Assembly (NCBI GenBank): GCA_049700315.1
Contig: JBNAVN010000052.1
Location: 1-16,271, forward strand
Length of the DNA stretch: 16,271 nucleotides
Source: JAOAFX01 sp049700315
Lineage (GTDB): Bacteria; Hydrothermota; Tepidihabitantia; SM23-42; JAOAFX01
Reading direction: 5' to 3'
Below the pieces are notes generated by a model that worked only from the letters and a program-made list of their open reading frames with translations, did no database searches and was not told where the DNA came from. Positions 1-7,221 of the stretch are shown one piece after another. Position numbers and translations under genes: made by a program. Each line of letters begins with the position of its first letter. Positions within the stretch are counted from its first letter, which is position 1.

Positions 1-61
1 CCATTGTCTGGGCAGATAACATACCTGCCACGAGTACAAGCAAAAAAACAAAACGACTCAT
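1..61 (-). CDS. N-terminus of an exported protein (partial, runs off the left edge)
   Basis: Reading leftward from the ATG at 61, the frame is open to the window edge and gives MSRFVFLLVLVAGMLSAQ followed by TM. This is a typical signal peptide: one positive residue (Arg3), a hydrophobic core of about 11 residues, and a likely signal peptidase I site after SA (LSA-QT). A Shine-Dalgarno-like AAGGGGG (bases 66-72) lies 4 nt upstream of the ATG, and a good promoter lies just beyond it. Only 20 codons are visible, so the function of the mature protein cannot be told. It is transcribed divergently from the lon-like gene. Confidence 0.75.
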   Translation of the reverse strand, partial: MSRFVFLLVLVAGMLSAQTM

Positions 62-83
62 AGTACCCCCTTGTCTATCAAAA

Positions 84-111
84 ATTATAATAATAAATTA
101 GAAAAAATCAA
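84..111 (-). promoter_or_regulatory. Promoter of the leftward exported-protein gene
   Basis: On the minus strand TTGATT (106-111) is followed after 16 bp by a perfect TATAAT (84-89). The predicted start of transcription is near base 77, giving a leader of about 16 nt that contains the AAGGGGG ribosome site. It is a housekeeping sigma-type promoter by sequence match only. Confidence 0.6.
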
Positions 112-136
112 GGGGCAATTTTACTATTGGTATTCG

Positions 137-164
137 TTGACATATAGCCAATAATGGCTATAAT
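137..164 (+). promoter_or_regulatory. Consensus sigma70-type promoter of the Lon-family gene
   Basis: TTGACA (137-142), a 16-bp spacer and TATAAT (159-164) match both consensus hexamers exactly. Transcription would start near base 171, leaving a leader of about 105 nt before the lon ATG at 277. The spacer and most of the -10 box are covered by an inverted repeat, so this strong promoter is probably controlled by a DNA-binding protein. Confidence 0.75.
143..162. promoter_or_regulatory. Operator-like perfect inverted repeat inside the lon promoter
   Basis: TATAGCCA (143-150), spacer ATAA, TGGCTATA (155-162) is a perfect 8-bp dyad. It fills the spacer between -35 and -10 and includes the first four bases of the -10 box. 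A protein bound here would block RNA polymerase. It does not match CIRCE (HrcA) or the HspR HAIR site known from heat-shock genes, so the regulator is unknown. Confidence 0.55.
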
Positions 165-262
165 CTATGATATGTCTGATTCTAAGGCATGCAATTCAAT
201 CAACTGGTGCATCTTGAACAAGAAAATTTACAAAAAAATATGTATTTGTCAAATGTTCAACT

Positions 263-270
263 AAAGGAGG
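263..270 (+). promoter_or_regulatory. Strong ribosome binding site of the Lon-family gene
   Basis: AAAGGAGG ends 6 nt before the ATG at 277 and fixes that start. Confidence 0.85.
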
Positions 271-276
271 ACGATA

Positions 277-2691
277 ATGAAGAAATTTGAATTGAAACCT
301 GAACAATTGAGATGGCAATGCAAATCAGAATTTTTGAAATTCAAGACCAGTGATGAACTTGCCCTTTGCGAAGGAATAATTGGGCAACCAAGGGCAATTG
401 AGGCGATAAAACTTGGATTGAATGTGAAATATCCAGGTTATAATATTTTTATTACCGGACCAGTAGGAACAGGGAGAACCACCGCAATAACAAAATTACT
501 TGAAGAACTAAAAACAAAAAAAGACCAGTTAAAGGATTTGTTGTATGTAAATAATTTCAAAAATCCTGATTTGCCAAGATTAATTATCATTGACTCAGGA
601 AAAGGAAAGCAGTTCAAAGAGGATATGGAACGATTGATATACCAGTTAAGAACGAATATTCCCCAGATATTTGCAAGTGAAGAATACCAAAGAAGGAAAC
701 AGAAGATTGTCAATAAATATGAAATGGAACAGCAGCACTTAATAAGCGAATTTGAAAAAAAGGTTGAACAGAGAGGATTCAAATTGGTACAGGTGCAGAT
801 GGGACCGTTTGTGCGCCCTGCGATTTTGCCAATTATTGAAGACAAGCCAAGAAACCTTGAAGAACTTGAGCAGTTAATAAATGAAGGGAAATTAGAACCT
901 CAAAAATTTGAAAAGATAAAAGAAGAAATCCAGAAATTGGAACAGGAAATGGGAGTGATCTACACGAAGACAAAGGAAAATCAGGATGCGCTTAATGATG
1001 AACTCGCAAAACTTAATGAATGGATAGTCAAACCAATGGTAAGCCATTTAATTGATGAGATGAGAAAAAAATTCAACCATAAAAAGATTGAAGAATATCT
1101 TGATGAAGTCCTGGCTGAAATCCTGACAAATATTGAGCGATTTTTGAAAAAAGAAACAAGGCAGGATGAATTCAGACCTTTTGATGTGAATCTTCTGGTT
1201 GATAATTCAGAAACAAAAAGTGTTCCAATTATTTTTGAAACTGCACCAACTTTCAAAAATCTATTTGGAACTATTGAGAGATATTCACCTGCACCAGGTG
1301 TATTCACAAGTGATTTTCTCAATATTAAGGCTGGCTCTTTTCTACGCGCAAATGGCGGTTATTTAGTAATCAATGCCTTTGATACATTGATTGAGCCCGC
1401 TGTCTGGCAAACACTAAAACGAGCACTACGCAACGGAGTGGTTGATATTCAGGTGTTTGACCCTTTCTATCTTTTTTCAACTTCTGCCCTCAAGCCAGAA
1501 CCAATATCAATTGATCTGAAGGTGGTGATGATCGGGAATGAGTGGCTTTACTATCTTCTTTATTATAATGATGAAGATTTCAAGACAATCTTCAAAGTCA
1601 AGGCAGACTTTGATACAGAAATGGATAAGGATATCAGAAACATAAATAATTACGCCTCATTTATAAAATCAATATGTCAATCCGAGAAATTGCTACCTTT
1701 TGGCAAGGAGGCGATTGCGGACATAATAGAATATGGAGTCAGGCTCGCAGGTAGAAAAGACAAGATTTCAACAAGATTTCACATAATTGCGGACATAATC
1801 AGAGAGGCAGATTACTGGGCAAGGCAGAGCAAGAAGAATAATATTGATGCCGAGGATGTGGAAAGGGCAATTATAGGCTGGCGCAACAGAGTTAATATGT
1901 ATGAAGACAAAATTCAGGAATTGATCAAGAAGGATATCCTGATGATCCAAACAAAAGGGAAGGTAGTTGGTCAGGTGAATGGACTTTCCGTATACCAACT
2001 CGGTGATTATACATTTGGCAGACCCACAAAAATTACAGCAAAAACATCAGTAGGCAGAACTGGTATAATCAACATTGAAAGAGAAGCAAATCTTGCAGGC
2101 AGAACTTTTAACAAAGGGGTTCTTATTATTTCTGGGTTTTTGCGCTCACGCTATGCCCAGGAAATGCCCCTATCAATGGATGCAACCCTGGGATTTGAGC
2201 AATCATACAGTGAAATTGACGGTGATTCTGCATCAAGTGCGGAAGTGTATGTAATATTATCAGCACTATCAAATGTGCCATTGAATCAAGGAATTGCAGT
2301 GACTGGTTCGGTAAACCAGAATGGTGAAATCCAGCCCATCGGCGGCGTCAATGAAAAGATTGAGGGCTTTTATGAAGTCTGCAAGGCAAAGGGATTGACC
2401 GGCAGTCAAGGTGTAATAATTCCCCAGAAGAATGTGAATGACCTAATGTTAAAACAGGAAGTGGTTGAAGCAGTAAAAAGAAAGAAATTTCATATTTACG
2501 CAATCAAAACAATAGACCAGGGCATTGAAATCCTAACCGGGAAAAAAGCAGGAAATCGCACCAGAACTACCTTTGAAAAAAATAGCATCAATTATCTCGT
2601 AGAAAAAAAACTGAGAGACTATGCTGAAAAAATGAAAGGACAGGAGAAAGAACAACCCAAACAAAACGGAAACAGAAATAGAAAGAAATAA
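277..2691 (+). CDS. Lon-family ATP-dependent serine protease (LonB-like, AAA_32 plus Lon C-terminal domain)
   Basis: 804-residue cytoplasmic protease expected to unfold and degrade proteins using ATP. An AAA module starts near residue 30 with the P-loop GPVGTGRTT (61-69), which has Arg where most P-loops have Lys. A long charged helical, coiled-coil-like insertion follows at about 130-290. The Walker B-like strand is GGYLVINAFD (360-369), with Asn366 where an acidic residue is usual. The C-terminal protease domain has Ser651 in GDSASSAE and Lys694 in GGVNEK. Their 43-residue spacing is the same as in the Ser679/Lys722 dyad of E. coli Lon. There is no N-terminal LAN substrate domain as in LonA and no membrane segments as in archaeal LonB, so this is the soluble bacterial LonB-like (AAA_32) type. 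The tail is Lys/Asn-rich. It stands alone between its own promoter and a strong terminator. The gene name is left blank because several Lon paralogues share this architecture. Confidence 0.92.
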   Translation: MKKFELKPEQLRWQCKSEFLKFKTSDELALCEGIIGQPRAIEAIKLGLNVKYPGYNIFITGPVGTGRTTAITKLLEELKTKKDQLKDLLYVNNFKNPDLPRLIIIDSGKGKQFKEDMERLIYQLRTNIPQIFASEEYQRRKQKIVNKYEMEQQHLISEFEKKVEQRGFKLVQVQMGPFVRPAILPIIEDKPRNLEELEQLINEGKLEPQKFEKIKEEIQKLEQEMGVIYTKTKENQDALNDELAKLNEWIVKPMVSHLIDEMRKKFNHKKIEEYLDEVLAEILTNIERFLKKETRQDEFRPFDVNLLVDNSETKSVPIIFETAPTFKNLFGTIERYSPAPGVFTSDFLNIKAGSFLRANGGYLVINAFDTLIEPAVWQTLKRALRNGVVDIQVFDPFYLFSTSALKPEPISIDLKVVMIGNEWLYYLLYYNDEDFKTIFKVKADFDTEMDKDIRNINNYASFIKSICQSEKLLPFGKEAIADIIEYGVRLAGRKDKISTRFHIIADIIREADYWARQSKKNNIDAEDVERAIIGWRNRVNMYEDKIQELIKKDILMIQTKGKVVGQVNGLSVYQLGDYTFGRPTKITAKTSVGRTGIINIEREANLAGRTFNKGVLIISGFLRSRYAQEMPLSMDATLGFEQSYSEIDGDSASSAEVYVILSALSNVPLNQGIAVTGSVNQNGEIQPIGGVNEKIEGFYEVCKAKGLTGSQGVIIPQKNVNDLMLKQEVVEAVKRKKFHIYAIKTIDQGIEILTGKKAGNRTRTTFEKNSINYLVEKKLRDYAEKMKGQEKEQPKQNGNRNRKK

Positions 2692-2719
2692 AAAAGGGGC
2701 GGCTCTGCCGCCCCTTTTT
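2692..2719. terminator. Bidirectional rho-independent terminator between convergent genes
   Basis: GGGGCGGC (2696-2703), loop TCT, GCCGCCCC (2707-2714) form a perfect 8-bp GC-rich stem. It is flanked by an A-run on the left (2690-2695) and five T on the right (2715-2719), so it can end transcription from both directions. It starts right after the lon stop codon and lies 2 bp beyond the stop of the leftward HARE-HTH gene. Confidence 0.9.
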
Positions 2720-2720
2720 C

Positions 2721-2960
2721 TTACTTAAGTTTGAAAGTAGCTGGTTTTGTTTTCTTGAAGATTTTGGGGTTCCGCTTGATTGTGATATAAACCGAACGCT
2801 CAGGCTCTTTGCGATGGAATTTATAACCCCGCGCCTTCAATCTCTTGGTTATCTCACGATAGTGCAATGGTTTCTTGCTTTTCTTCAAAATATCAATCAT
2901 CAACATCTTAATCGTGAGTCTTTTCTTTTTTGCTACCTTCTTCTTTTTTGGTCTCTTCAT
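2721..2960 (-). CDS. Small basic HARE-HTH (winged-helix) protein
   Basis: 79 residues, extremely rich in Lys and Arg. Residues 1-14 are a basic arm (MKRPKKKKVAKKKR). Residues 15-79 read as one HARE-HTH winged-helix domain: a first helix (MLMIDILKKS), the signature KPLHYREITKRL, a recognition helix around RSVYITIKR, and a closing strand ATFKL. In bacteria this fold is known from the delta subunit of Firmicutes RNA polymerase (RpoE) and from restriction-enzyme-linked proteins. Here the long acidic tail of delta is absent and the N-terminus is basic, so direct DNA or RNA binding is the more likely role; this is inference. AAGGAGG lies 5 nt upstream of the ATG. It follows leuS by 41 bp on the same strand with no promoter seen between them, so it is the last gene of the holA operon and ends at the shared terminator. 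Confidence 0.75.
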   Translation of the reverse strand: MKRPKKKKVAKKKRLTIKMLMIDILKKSKKPLHYREITKRLKARGYKFHRKEPERSVYITIKRNPKIFKKTKPATFKLK

Positions 2961-3001
2961 ATTTTCCTCCTTATAATTTTTTTACTGCACCCGATGAATC
3001 C

Positions 3002-5446
3002 TTAGATGACAACATTAATCAATTTTCCGGGCACATAGATTATTTTTCTTATTTGTTTATTATCGGTATGGCGCCTTACCCGCTCGTCCGCAAGAGCAAG
3101 GGATTTAATTTTTTCTTCATCAGCATCTTTAGAGATATCAATATGACCCCGTACCTTGCCATTTACCTGCAGAACAATCACAATGCGATCGTCGCTCAAA
3201 TATTGCCGGTCATAATCAAGCCACTGCTCTGTCATCAGACTATTCACATTTCCAATTCTGGACCAGAGTTCTTCAGCAAGGTGGGGTGTAAATGGTGAGA
3301 GCAGGTTAATCATCACATAAAGACCATATCCAAAGAAAGCATCCCTTTTCTTATACTGATACAGTTCGTTTAGTAATTCCCAGAGTGCCGCAATTGCTGT
3401 ATTGAATTTGAAATTCTCAAGGTCATTTGAAACACGGGCAACGGTTTGATTGATTTTGATATAAAGTCTTTTCTGCGTTCCATTCTCAGGTTGAGCAGAA
3501 TGCTCTTTGGTTACCAGGTCTCTATTCTCCATGACAAGTCTGTAAACCCGCTCAATAAACCTCTGAGCACCAGTTACTCCTTCATCACTCCATTCCATAT
3601 CCCGCTCTGGGGGCGCTGCGAATAATATCGTAAGTCGGGCAACATCTGCGCCGTTTTTCTCTACAAAGGGGCCAACCGGAACAGCATTACCCTTGGATTT
3701 TGACATCACTTCACCATCTCTCAGCACCATACCCTGGGTGAATAGATTCATTGCCGGTTCGTCAACTGGCACATAGCCGGCATCGTACAAAACCTTTGTG
3801 AAAAAGCGAAAATAGATGAGATGCCCTGTTGCATGTTCTATCCCACCAATATACTGATCAATGGGCAACCATTTTCTGGCGTTTTCCAGTGAACAAAATT
3901 CCTTTTTGTTACGGGGATCCAAATAGCGCAGAAAATACCAGGAAGAACAAACAAATGTATCCATTGTATCAGGATCCCGTTTTGCTGGTCCAGAACACTG
4001 GGGACAGATTGTATTAATAAATTCATCAACTCCCGCAAGCGGCGATTTTCCCTTTGGTATATAATCCTTGATATTCTCAGGTAGTAAAACAGGTAAATCC
4101 TTTTCAGGGACTGGCACAATACCACATTTTTCACAGTAGATTATGGGAATTGGTGCACCCCAGTATCGCTGTCGGGAAATAAGCCAATCTTTTATCTTGT
4201 AGTTCACTGCCCTGGCACCCAACCTTTTTTTCTGAAGAAATTCTGTTACCGCTTCTATCCCCTGTTCTGAAGTCATGCCATTGAATTCACCTGAATTCAT
4301 CATAATGCCATAATCAACAAAGGCATCGTCTATTTTTTCTGAATCAATCCCTCCTGACTTTGGCTTTATTACCGCCTTTATAGGAAGGTCATATTTGCGA
4401 GCAAATTCAAAGTCCCTTGAATCATGCGCAGGCACACCCATTACTACACCGCTACCATATTCAACAAGCACATAATCAGCAACGAATATTGGAATTTCAC
4501 TCCCATTAATCGGATTTATTGCATAGATACCAGTAAAAACACCATCTTTTTCTTTTTCCGCACGTTCCACAACACTCTTATGTGACGCATCGCTGATATA
4601 TGCACGCACCGCATCTTCATTTGGCGAACCTTTTATCAGATGTTCAAGCACTGGATTTTCTGGTGCAATAGAAATAAAAGTCACTCCAAATATGGTATCC
4701 GCACGAGTTGTGAAAACTTCAAGTTTGATCTCAGAATTTTTTACAAGAAAAACAATATTTGTCCCCTCACTCTTACCGATCCAGTTTTTCTGCATCTGTT
4801 TGACCCGTTCAGGCCAGCCGGTCAATTTTTCCAGGTCCTTCAATAATCTCTCAGCATAATCAGTAATTTTAAAGAACCACTGGTTCAACTTCCTGCGTTC
4901 AATTGGCGATCTGCAATTTGAACGATAACAGTGTCCATCAATGACCTGCTCATTAGCAAGTACAGTCTGACAACCAGGACACCAATTAACATATGCTTCT
5001 TTCTTATAAGCAAGTCCCCTCCTGTACATCAATAAAAACATCCACTGAGTCCATTTATAATAATCAGGTAGGCAGGTAACGATTTCGCGCTCCCAGTCAT
5101 AACTAATACCGAGCAATTTGAGTGATTCATCCGAGACCGTAATGTTATTAAGTGTCCATTCGCGTGGATGCACTCCAATTTCAATCGCCCGGTTCTCCGC
5201 AGGTAAACCAAATGCATCCCAGCCAAAAGGGTGCAAAACATCAAATCCTGTGCGCCTTTTGTAGCGTGCAATTACATCACCGATCACATAGTTTTTACAA
5301 TGTCCCATATGGATATCGCCTGAAGGGTAAGCGAACATTACCAAGTCATAATACTTTTTCTTTGGATTGTTGTTAGTAGTAAAGAGTCCCTTTTCCAGCC
5401 AGTATTTTTGCCACTTCTTTTCTACTGTCTGATGGTCGTACTGCAT
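3002..5446 (-). CDS. leuS: Leucine--tRNA ligase
   Basis: 814-residue class Ia aminoacyl-tRNA synthetase that charges tRNA-Leu. The catalytic Rossmann fold has the HIGH-type motif HMGH (46-49) and the KMSKS-type motif VMSKS (580-584). A Cys cluster (C156, C159, C173, C178) fits the zinc knuckle. The CP1 editing domain is complete, with the Thr-rich TTRADTIFG (246-254) and GSGVVMGVPAHDSRD (331-345) ending in the conserved editing Asp345. A further pair of CxxC elements lies at 438-441 and 481-484. The anticodon-binding region and the LeuRS C-terminal domain (VLQVNGKVRG onward) are present. It is slightly shorter than E. coli LeuRS (860). The ATG is the first possible start because an in-frame TAA directly precedes it. 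No Shine-Dalgarno is visible in the 29-bp gap after the zinc-ribbon gene, so translation may be coupled or non-canonical. Confidence 0.98.
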   Translation of the reverse strand: MQYDHQTVEKKWQKYWLEKGLFTTNNNPKKKYYDLVMFAYPSGDIHMGHCKNYVIGDVIARYKRRTGFDVLHPFGWDAFGLPAENRAIEIGVHPREWTLNNITVSDESLKLLGISYDWEREIVTCLPDYYKWTQWMFLLMYRRGLAYKKEAYVNWCPGCQTVLANEQVIDGHCYRSNCRSPIERRKLNQWFFKITDYAERLLKDLEKLTGWPERVKQMQKNWIGKSEGTNIVFLVKNSEIKLEVFTTRADTIFGVTFISIAPENPVLEHLIKGSPNEDAVRAYISDASHKSVVERAEKEKDGVFTGIYAINPINGSEIPIFVADYVLVEYGSGVVMGVPAHDSRDFEFARKYDLPIKAVIKPKSGGIDSEKIDDAFVDYGIMMNSGEFNGMTSEQGIEAVTEFLQKKRLGARAVNYKIKDWLISRQRYWGAPIPIIYCEKCGIVPVPEKDLPVLLPENIKDYIPKGKSPLAGVDEFINTICPQCSGPAKRDPDTMDTFVCSSWYFLRYLDPRNKKEFCSLENARKWLPIDQYIGGIEHATGHLIYFRFFTKVLYDAGYVPVDEPAMNLFTQGMVLRDGEVMSKSKGNAVPVGPFVEKNGADVARLTILFAAPPERDMEWSDEGVTGAQRFIERVYRLVMENRDLVTKEHSAQPENGTQKRLYIKINQTVARVSNDLENFKFNTAIAALWELLNELYQYKKRDAFFGYGLYVMINLLSPFTPHLAEELWSRIGNVNSLMTEQWLDYDRQYLSDDRIVIVLQVNGKVRGHIDISKDADEEKIKSLALADERVRRHTDNKQIRKIIYVPGKLINVVI

Positions 5447-5475
5447 TTATTTGTTTGAAACCATTTAGATCGCTA

Positions 5476-6207
5476 TCAACTTCCAGTCAGAATTTCAGCA
5501 CCACACTTTTCGCAATACCACGAGTCAGGTGGATTTACATAACCACATTTAGGGCAGGCAATACCTTCTTCTTTTTTCTTTTCTTTTGTGCCCTTTTCCT
5601 CAACAGATTTCTCTTCTGATTCAAGTAGATTACTCGTTTCTACAAGTAACTCGTCAAGTTTTTTGACTTCTTCTGGTAACTTTTCCTCAAGAATATGTTC
5701 ATCAATTGTTAATTCTTCCACTTTCTGTTCAACTGCTGGTTCTATAACTGACTCTTCTTCTTTCACCTCCAGTTTTTCTTCCTCTTTTTCTTCAACACCG
5801 ACCAACCCTTCACACCAATTTATTCGTTCCTCCAAATTCTTTATCTTTTCAGAGACATCTGTGAAATCCTCTCTGGCTTCTTTTTCCAATTCCGTATACT
5901 TATCTTCACTATACTCACCAATTGAATAACGAAGTTCAATCTCCTCCAATTGCAATTTCAAATCCTTGTGCTTTTGTGATAAATCCTGAATCTCTTCTTT
6001 GAGCCGTTCCATTTCTATTTTGACAAGTTCGCGATTCTGTGCAATACTTTCATCCAGTTTCTTCAGTTTGGTCTCATAGTCACGCTTGACTTTTACATAA
6101 ACCTCGTGGCTCACATTCATCTTTTTCTCTTCAATCTTTTTCAACTTGTTGAGCAGATCGTTCCGCTCTACCTCAATCGCCTTCAGTTTTTCAATATTGT
6201 TTTCCAT
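5476..6207 (-). CDS. Coiled-coil protein with C-terminal zinc ribbon
   Basis: 243 residues in three parts. Residues 1-135 are nearly continuous charged helix with heptad-like leucines, likely a coiled coil. Residues 136-214 are a Glu/Lys-rich low-complexity linker. Residues 215-243 hold a single zinc ribbon of the form CPKCG-x10-CEKCG (C218, C221, C232, C235). There is no signal peptide or membrane span. The precise function is not recognised. The architecture fits a scaffold or a nucleic-acid or protein-binding adaptor, and similar coiled-coil plus C-terminal C4 ribbon proteins are usually annotated only as zinc-ribbon domain proteins. AAAGGAG (6214-6220) lies 6 nt before the ATG. The start overlaps the end of holA by 17 bp and leuS follows after 29 bp, so it belongs to the holA-leuS operon. 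Confidence 0.8.
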   Translation of the reverse strand: MENNIEKLKAIEVERNDLLNKLKKIEEKKMNVSHEVYVKVKRDYETKLKKLDESIAQNRELVKIEMERLKEEIQDLSQKHKDLKLQLEEIELRYSIGEYSEDKYTELEKEAREDFTDVSEKIKNLEERINWCEGLVGVEEKEEEKLEVKEEESVIEPAVEQKVEELTIDEHILEEKLPEEVKKLDELLVETSNLLESEEKSVEEKGTKEKKKEEGIACPKCGYVNPPDSWYCEKCGAEILTGS

Positions 6208-7129
6208 AAATTACTCCTTTACCTAATACGCCCAAATTTTTTACAAGAAAAATTTCCAACATAGTATCAGTAAAATCTGAACCACTTTTCAATCGACCGT
6301 CAATTCGTAGCAATTCTGCTGCCAAATAACGAAATGACCTGTCATCAGACTTCACGGCGTGATTGCGCAAAACGCGACCCAGTGCATCAATTACAATAGC
6401 TGGACTTCTAATGTATGGTTTTAATTCAATAAACTCTTCAACCGTTTCAGACCGATGCTGAAAAAAATCATTTGCCATACGATAAGCATCATAATCAGTC
6501 AGACCCCGGGATATCTCTTTTACCTCACCCAATCCCAGTTGTTTTGCCTGACAAAGATAATTCTCAATTTTCTGAATTTCATTTTTCATACCCGTAATAT
6601 CATCAGAAAACTCCTCTTTGAGATAATTGATTATCTCTGAACACCCTTTAAGTCCGAGTGACTCCATTTTTTTTGCTATCCATTTATAAATTGTTGTTTC
6701 ATCAGGCGCAAGTGTCACAAAGCGTGCGTCAGGGAAAAGTTCAAGGATTTTCTTATAATCTTCACCTCCGCGATTTTGCCTTCCTTTCCTGTCTATTTGA
6801 TAAACCATCACCAAACAAGTTGACGGAGGAACACGACCAAGCATAGTAGCAAATTCTTTCAAATTGCTATAATTTTCCTTTTCAATATTCTTCAACACGA
6901 CCATCCTCTTTGACGATGCAAAGGGTGCGGTAATAATCTTGTTGATAATGTCTGGATATTCGTGTTCCTGGATTGAACAACTTTCAAAATCAAATGACTC
7001 ATCAATATTTAGTGCCCGTTTCAAATCATTGATAGTATTATTGATCAGCAAAGGTTCTTCACTCAAAAGAAAGTAGTGATTATATAGAAGATTCTTATTT
7101 ATCTGCTCTCTAAATTCTTTCTCAATCAT
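6191..7129 (-). CDS. holA: DNA polymerase III delta subunit (clamp-loader wrench)
   Basis: 312 residues, close to the usual 320-345. The start shows the HolA pattern: YFLLSEEPLLIN (19-30), a degenerate P-loop region without a GK[ST], then a strand-rich section with KRMVVLKNIEKEN and LVMVYQIDRKGR that corresponds to domain I. A helical lid and collar follow, including the stretch DYDAYRMANDFFQ typical of the region that binds clamp-loader partners. Delta opens the sliding beta clamp as part of the tau/gamma-delta-delta' complex. It is the first gene of a leftward operon continuing into the zinc-ribbon protein (17-bp overlap), leuS and the HARE-HTH gene. The ATG has no ribosome site before it. 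Its promoter -10 box lies only 6 bp upstream, so the mRNA is probably leaderless. Confidence 0.88.
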   Translation of the reverse strand: MIEKEFREQINKNLLYNHYFLLSEEPLLINNTINDLKRALNIDESFDFESCSIQEHEYPDIINKIITAPFASSKRMVVLKNIEKENYSNLKEFATMLGRVPPSTCLVMVYQIDRKGRQNRGGEDYKKILELFPDARFVTLAPDETTIYKWIAKKMESLGLKGCSEIINYLKEEFSDDITGMKNEIQKIENYLCQAKQLGLGEVKEISRGLTDYDAYRMANDFFQHRSETVEEFIELKPYIRSPAIVIDALGRVLRNHAVKSDDRSFRYLAAELLRIDGRLKSGSDFTDTMLEIFLVKNLGVLGKGVIYGKQY

Positions 7130-7135
7130 ATTACT

Positions 7136-7163
7136 ATTTTACACAAAATTCATAAACTGTCAA
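7136..7163 (-). promoter_or_regulatory. Promoter of the holA operon, leaderless
   Basis: On the minus strand TTGACA (7158-7163), 16-bp spacer, TAAAAT (7136-7141), then 6 bp to the holA ATG at 7129. Normal initiation 6-7 bp downstream of the -10 would begin the RNA at or within a base of the A of ATG. No Shine-Dalgarno is present, which fits leaderless translation. Confidence 0.7.
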
Positions 7164-7200
7164 GTGAAAAGTAACACTCGTTAGGGTGTTGACTTTTCAC
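7164..7200. promoter_or_regulatory. Inverted repeat between the divergent holA and ispF promoters
   Basis: GTGAAAAGTAACAC (7164-7177) pairs with GTGTT-G-ACTTTTCAC (7186-7200) as a 14-bp dyad broken by one extra G at 7191; the 8-nt centre is 7178-7185. The left arm abuts the holA -35 box and the right arm contains the ispF -35 box. A dimeric regulator bound here could control both directions. A hairpin function in RNA is unlikely because both transcripts start outside it. Confidence 0.5.
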
Positions 7201-7216
7201 AATTAACGGATAAAAT
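7189..7216 (+). promoter_or_regulatory. Promoter of ispF, leaderless
   Basis: TTGACT (7189-7194), 16-bp spacer, TAAAAT (7211-7216), then 5 bp to the ispF ATG at 7222. The expected transcription start coincides with the ATG, and no purine-rich ribosome site precedes it. The layout mirrors the holA promoter on the other strand. Confidence 0.7.
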
Positions 7217-7221
7217 ATGCT

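Noticed and set aside
438..845. 135-codon open frame antisense to the P-loop region of the Lon-family gene
   Set aside because: Composition is typical of a reverse-strand shadow, and the plus strand encodes clear AAA motifs.
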